DNA from: Rhodothermales bacterium
GTDB taxonomy: Bacteria; Bacteroidota; Rhodothermia; Rhodothermales; VXPQ01
Assembly: GCA_028283985.1 (NCBI GenBank)
Contig: JANQSQ010000648.1
Location: forward strand, 1 to 7,025
Length of the DNA: 7,025 nt
Reading direction: 5' to 3'
The notes under the pieces are model-generated. The model saw only the letters and a list, made by a program, of their open reading frames with translations, searched no databases and was not told the DNA's origin. A program made the position numbers and the translations under genes. This document shows positions 6,682-7,025 of the stretch, in pieces (within the stretch, counting starts at the first letter, position 1; every line of letters begins with the position of its first letter).

Positions 6682-7025
6682 ATGAGAACACTGCTTGCGA
6701 CGGCTTCGGCCTGCCTGCTTTTTCTCGGCTTTGTACACACTATATACCCTCCCGCCGCTACAGCACAGGGTCAATACGTCACGGCAGATAATGTAGAAGT
6801 GGTCTGGACGCTCGATCCTCGCGCTTATCCGGAGTTGTTCGACCATTATCCGGACCAGGACGACGCTGAACAGGGCTTCGGTGCGCGCAGCGTGCTGACG
6901 GGCATGGATTTCGACGGAGACGGCAACAAGGAAATTCTCTTCACGACCGACGAAACGCTCGCTCCGCAAGGACCGGATCCGGGCATGCTCGATGTGTTTC
7001 TGTACGAGAACACCGGGGACAATAC
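6682..7025 (+). CDS. Exported FG-GAP/VCBS-like repeat protein, 3' partial
   Basis: The frame is open from ATG 6682 to the window end (114 codons plus 2 bases, no stop). Residues 1-28 form a signal peptide (LLATASACLLFLGFV core, cleavage near ATA/QG). Residues about 67-92 read GARSVLTGMDFDGDGNKEILFTTD, with a DxDGDGxxE calcium-binding loop (Asp76, Asp78, Asp80, Glu84), as in FG-GAP/VCBS beta-propeller blades; LDVFLYENTGD follows as the expected next strand. Two other in-frame ATGs exist, at 6634 and 6655. I prefer 6682 because it gives a compact MR- start directly before the hydrophobic core; no start has a Shine-Dalgarno to decide it. In related bacteria such proteins are often long and surface-exposed with a T9SS tail, but the C-terminus is not visible here. 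Function unknown. The divergent partner is the GHL10 protein. Confidence 0.82.
   Translation, partial: MRTLLATASACLLFLGFVHTIYPPAATAQGQYVTADNVEVVWTLDPRAYPELFDHYPDQDDAEQGFGARSVLTGMDFDGDGNKEILFTTDETLAPQGPDPGMLDVFLYENTGDN

Noticed and set aside
6643..6969. 108-codon minus-strand open frame opposite the VCBS-like gene
   Set aside because: The plus strand has a signal peptide and a DxDGDG repeat here, and the minus frame has no recognisable feature.

Overview
The window looks like chromosomal DNA from a GC-rich member of the Bacteroidota/Rhodothermota group (Rhodothermia or Balneolia-like). The main clue is the minus-strand protein, which ends in a type IX secretion (T9SS, Por) sorting domain with the SYPNPF motif and a C-terminal VLIK. 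No gene start has a convincing Shine-Dalgarno sequence, which also fits that group. The placement is inferred from these traits, not from a database match.

Layout: (1) Positions 1-907, plus strand, hold the 3' part of an SGNH/GDSL-type hydrolase whose start lies outside the window. (2) Positions 909-4385, plus strand, hold a 1158-residue secreted multidomain c-type cytochrome of the 'PVC-type' family: signal peptide, beta-propeller dehydrogenase-like domain, alpha-helical HEAT-type array, CxxCH heme domain and a C-terminal extension I do not recognise. Only one base separates it from the first gene, so the two are very likely co-transcribed and translationally coupled. (3) Positions 4386-4496 are a short convergent intergenic region with two successive hairpins, one of which is a good terminator for the minus-strand gene. 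(4) Positions 4497-6368, minus strand, encode a secreted glycoside-hydrolase-like protein (DUF187/GHL10 fold, then a fibronectin-III-like domain and a T9SS sorting domain). (5) Positions 6369-6681 are a divergent intergenic region holding an operator-like cluster of three copies of one 7-mer (one inverted, two direct) around a possible -10 element. (6) From 6682 to the window end, plus strand, runs the 5' part of another exported protein with a calcium-loop FG-GAP/VCBS-like repeat.

All four genes encode exported or envelope proteins, or probably do (the SGNH N-terminus is not visible). The SGNH-cytochrome pair is a recurring but poorly understood module, best known from Planctomycetes and Verrucomicrobia, thought to act in the periplasm on carbohydrates or related substrates. 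The GHL10 protein is probably displayed on or released from the cell surface by T9SS. I found no tRNA, rRNA, CRISPR array or mobile element. The most noteworthy points are the repeated operator-like motif, the unassigned C-terminal domain of the cytochrome, and the non-canonical catalytic blocks of the SGNH protein.
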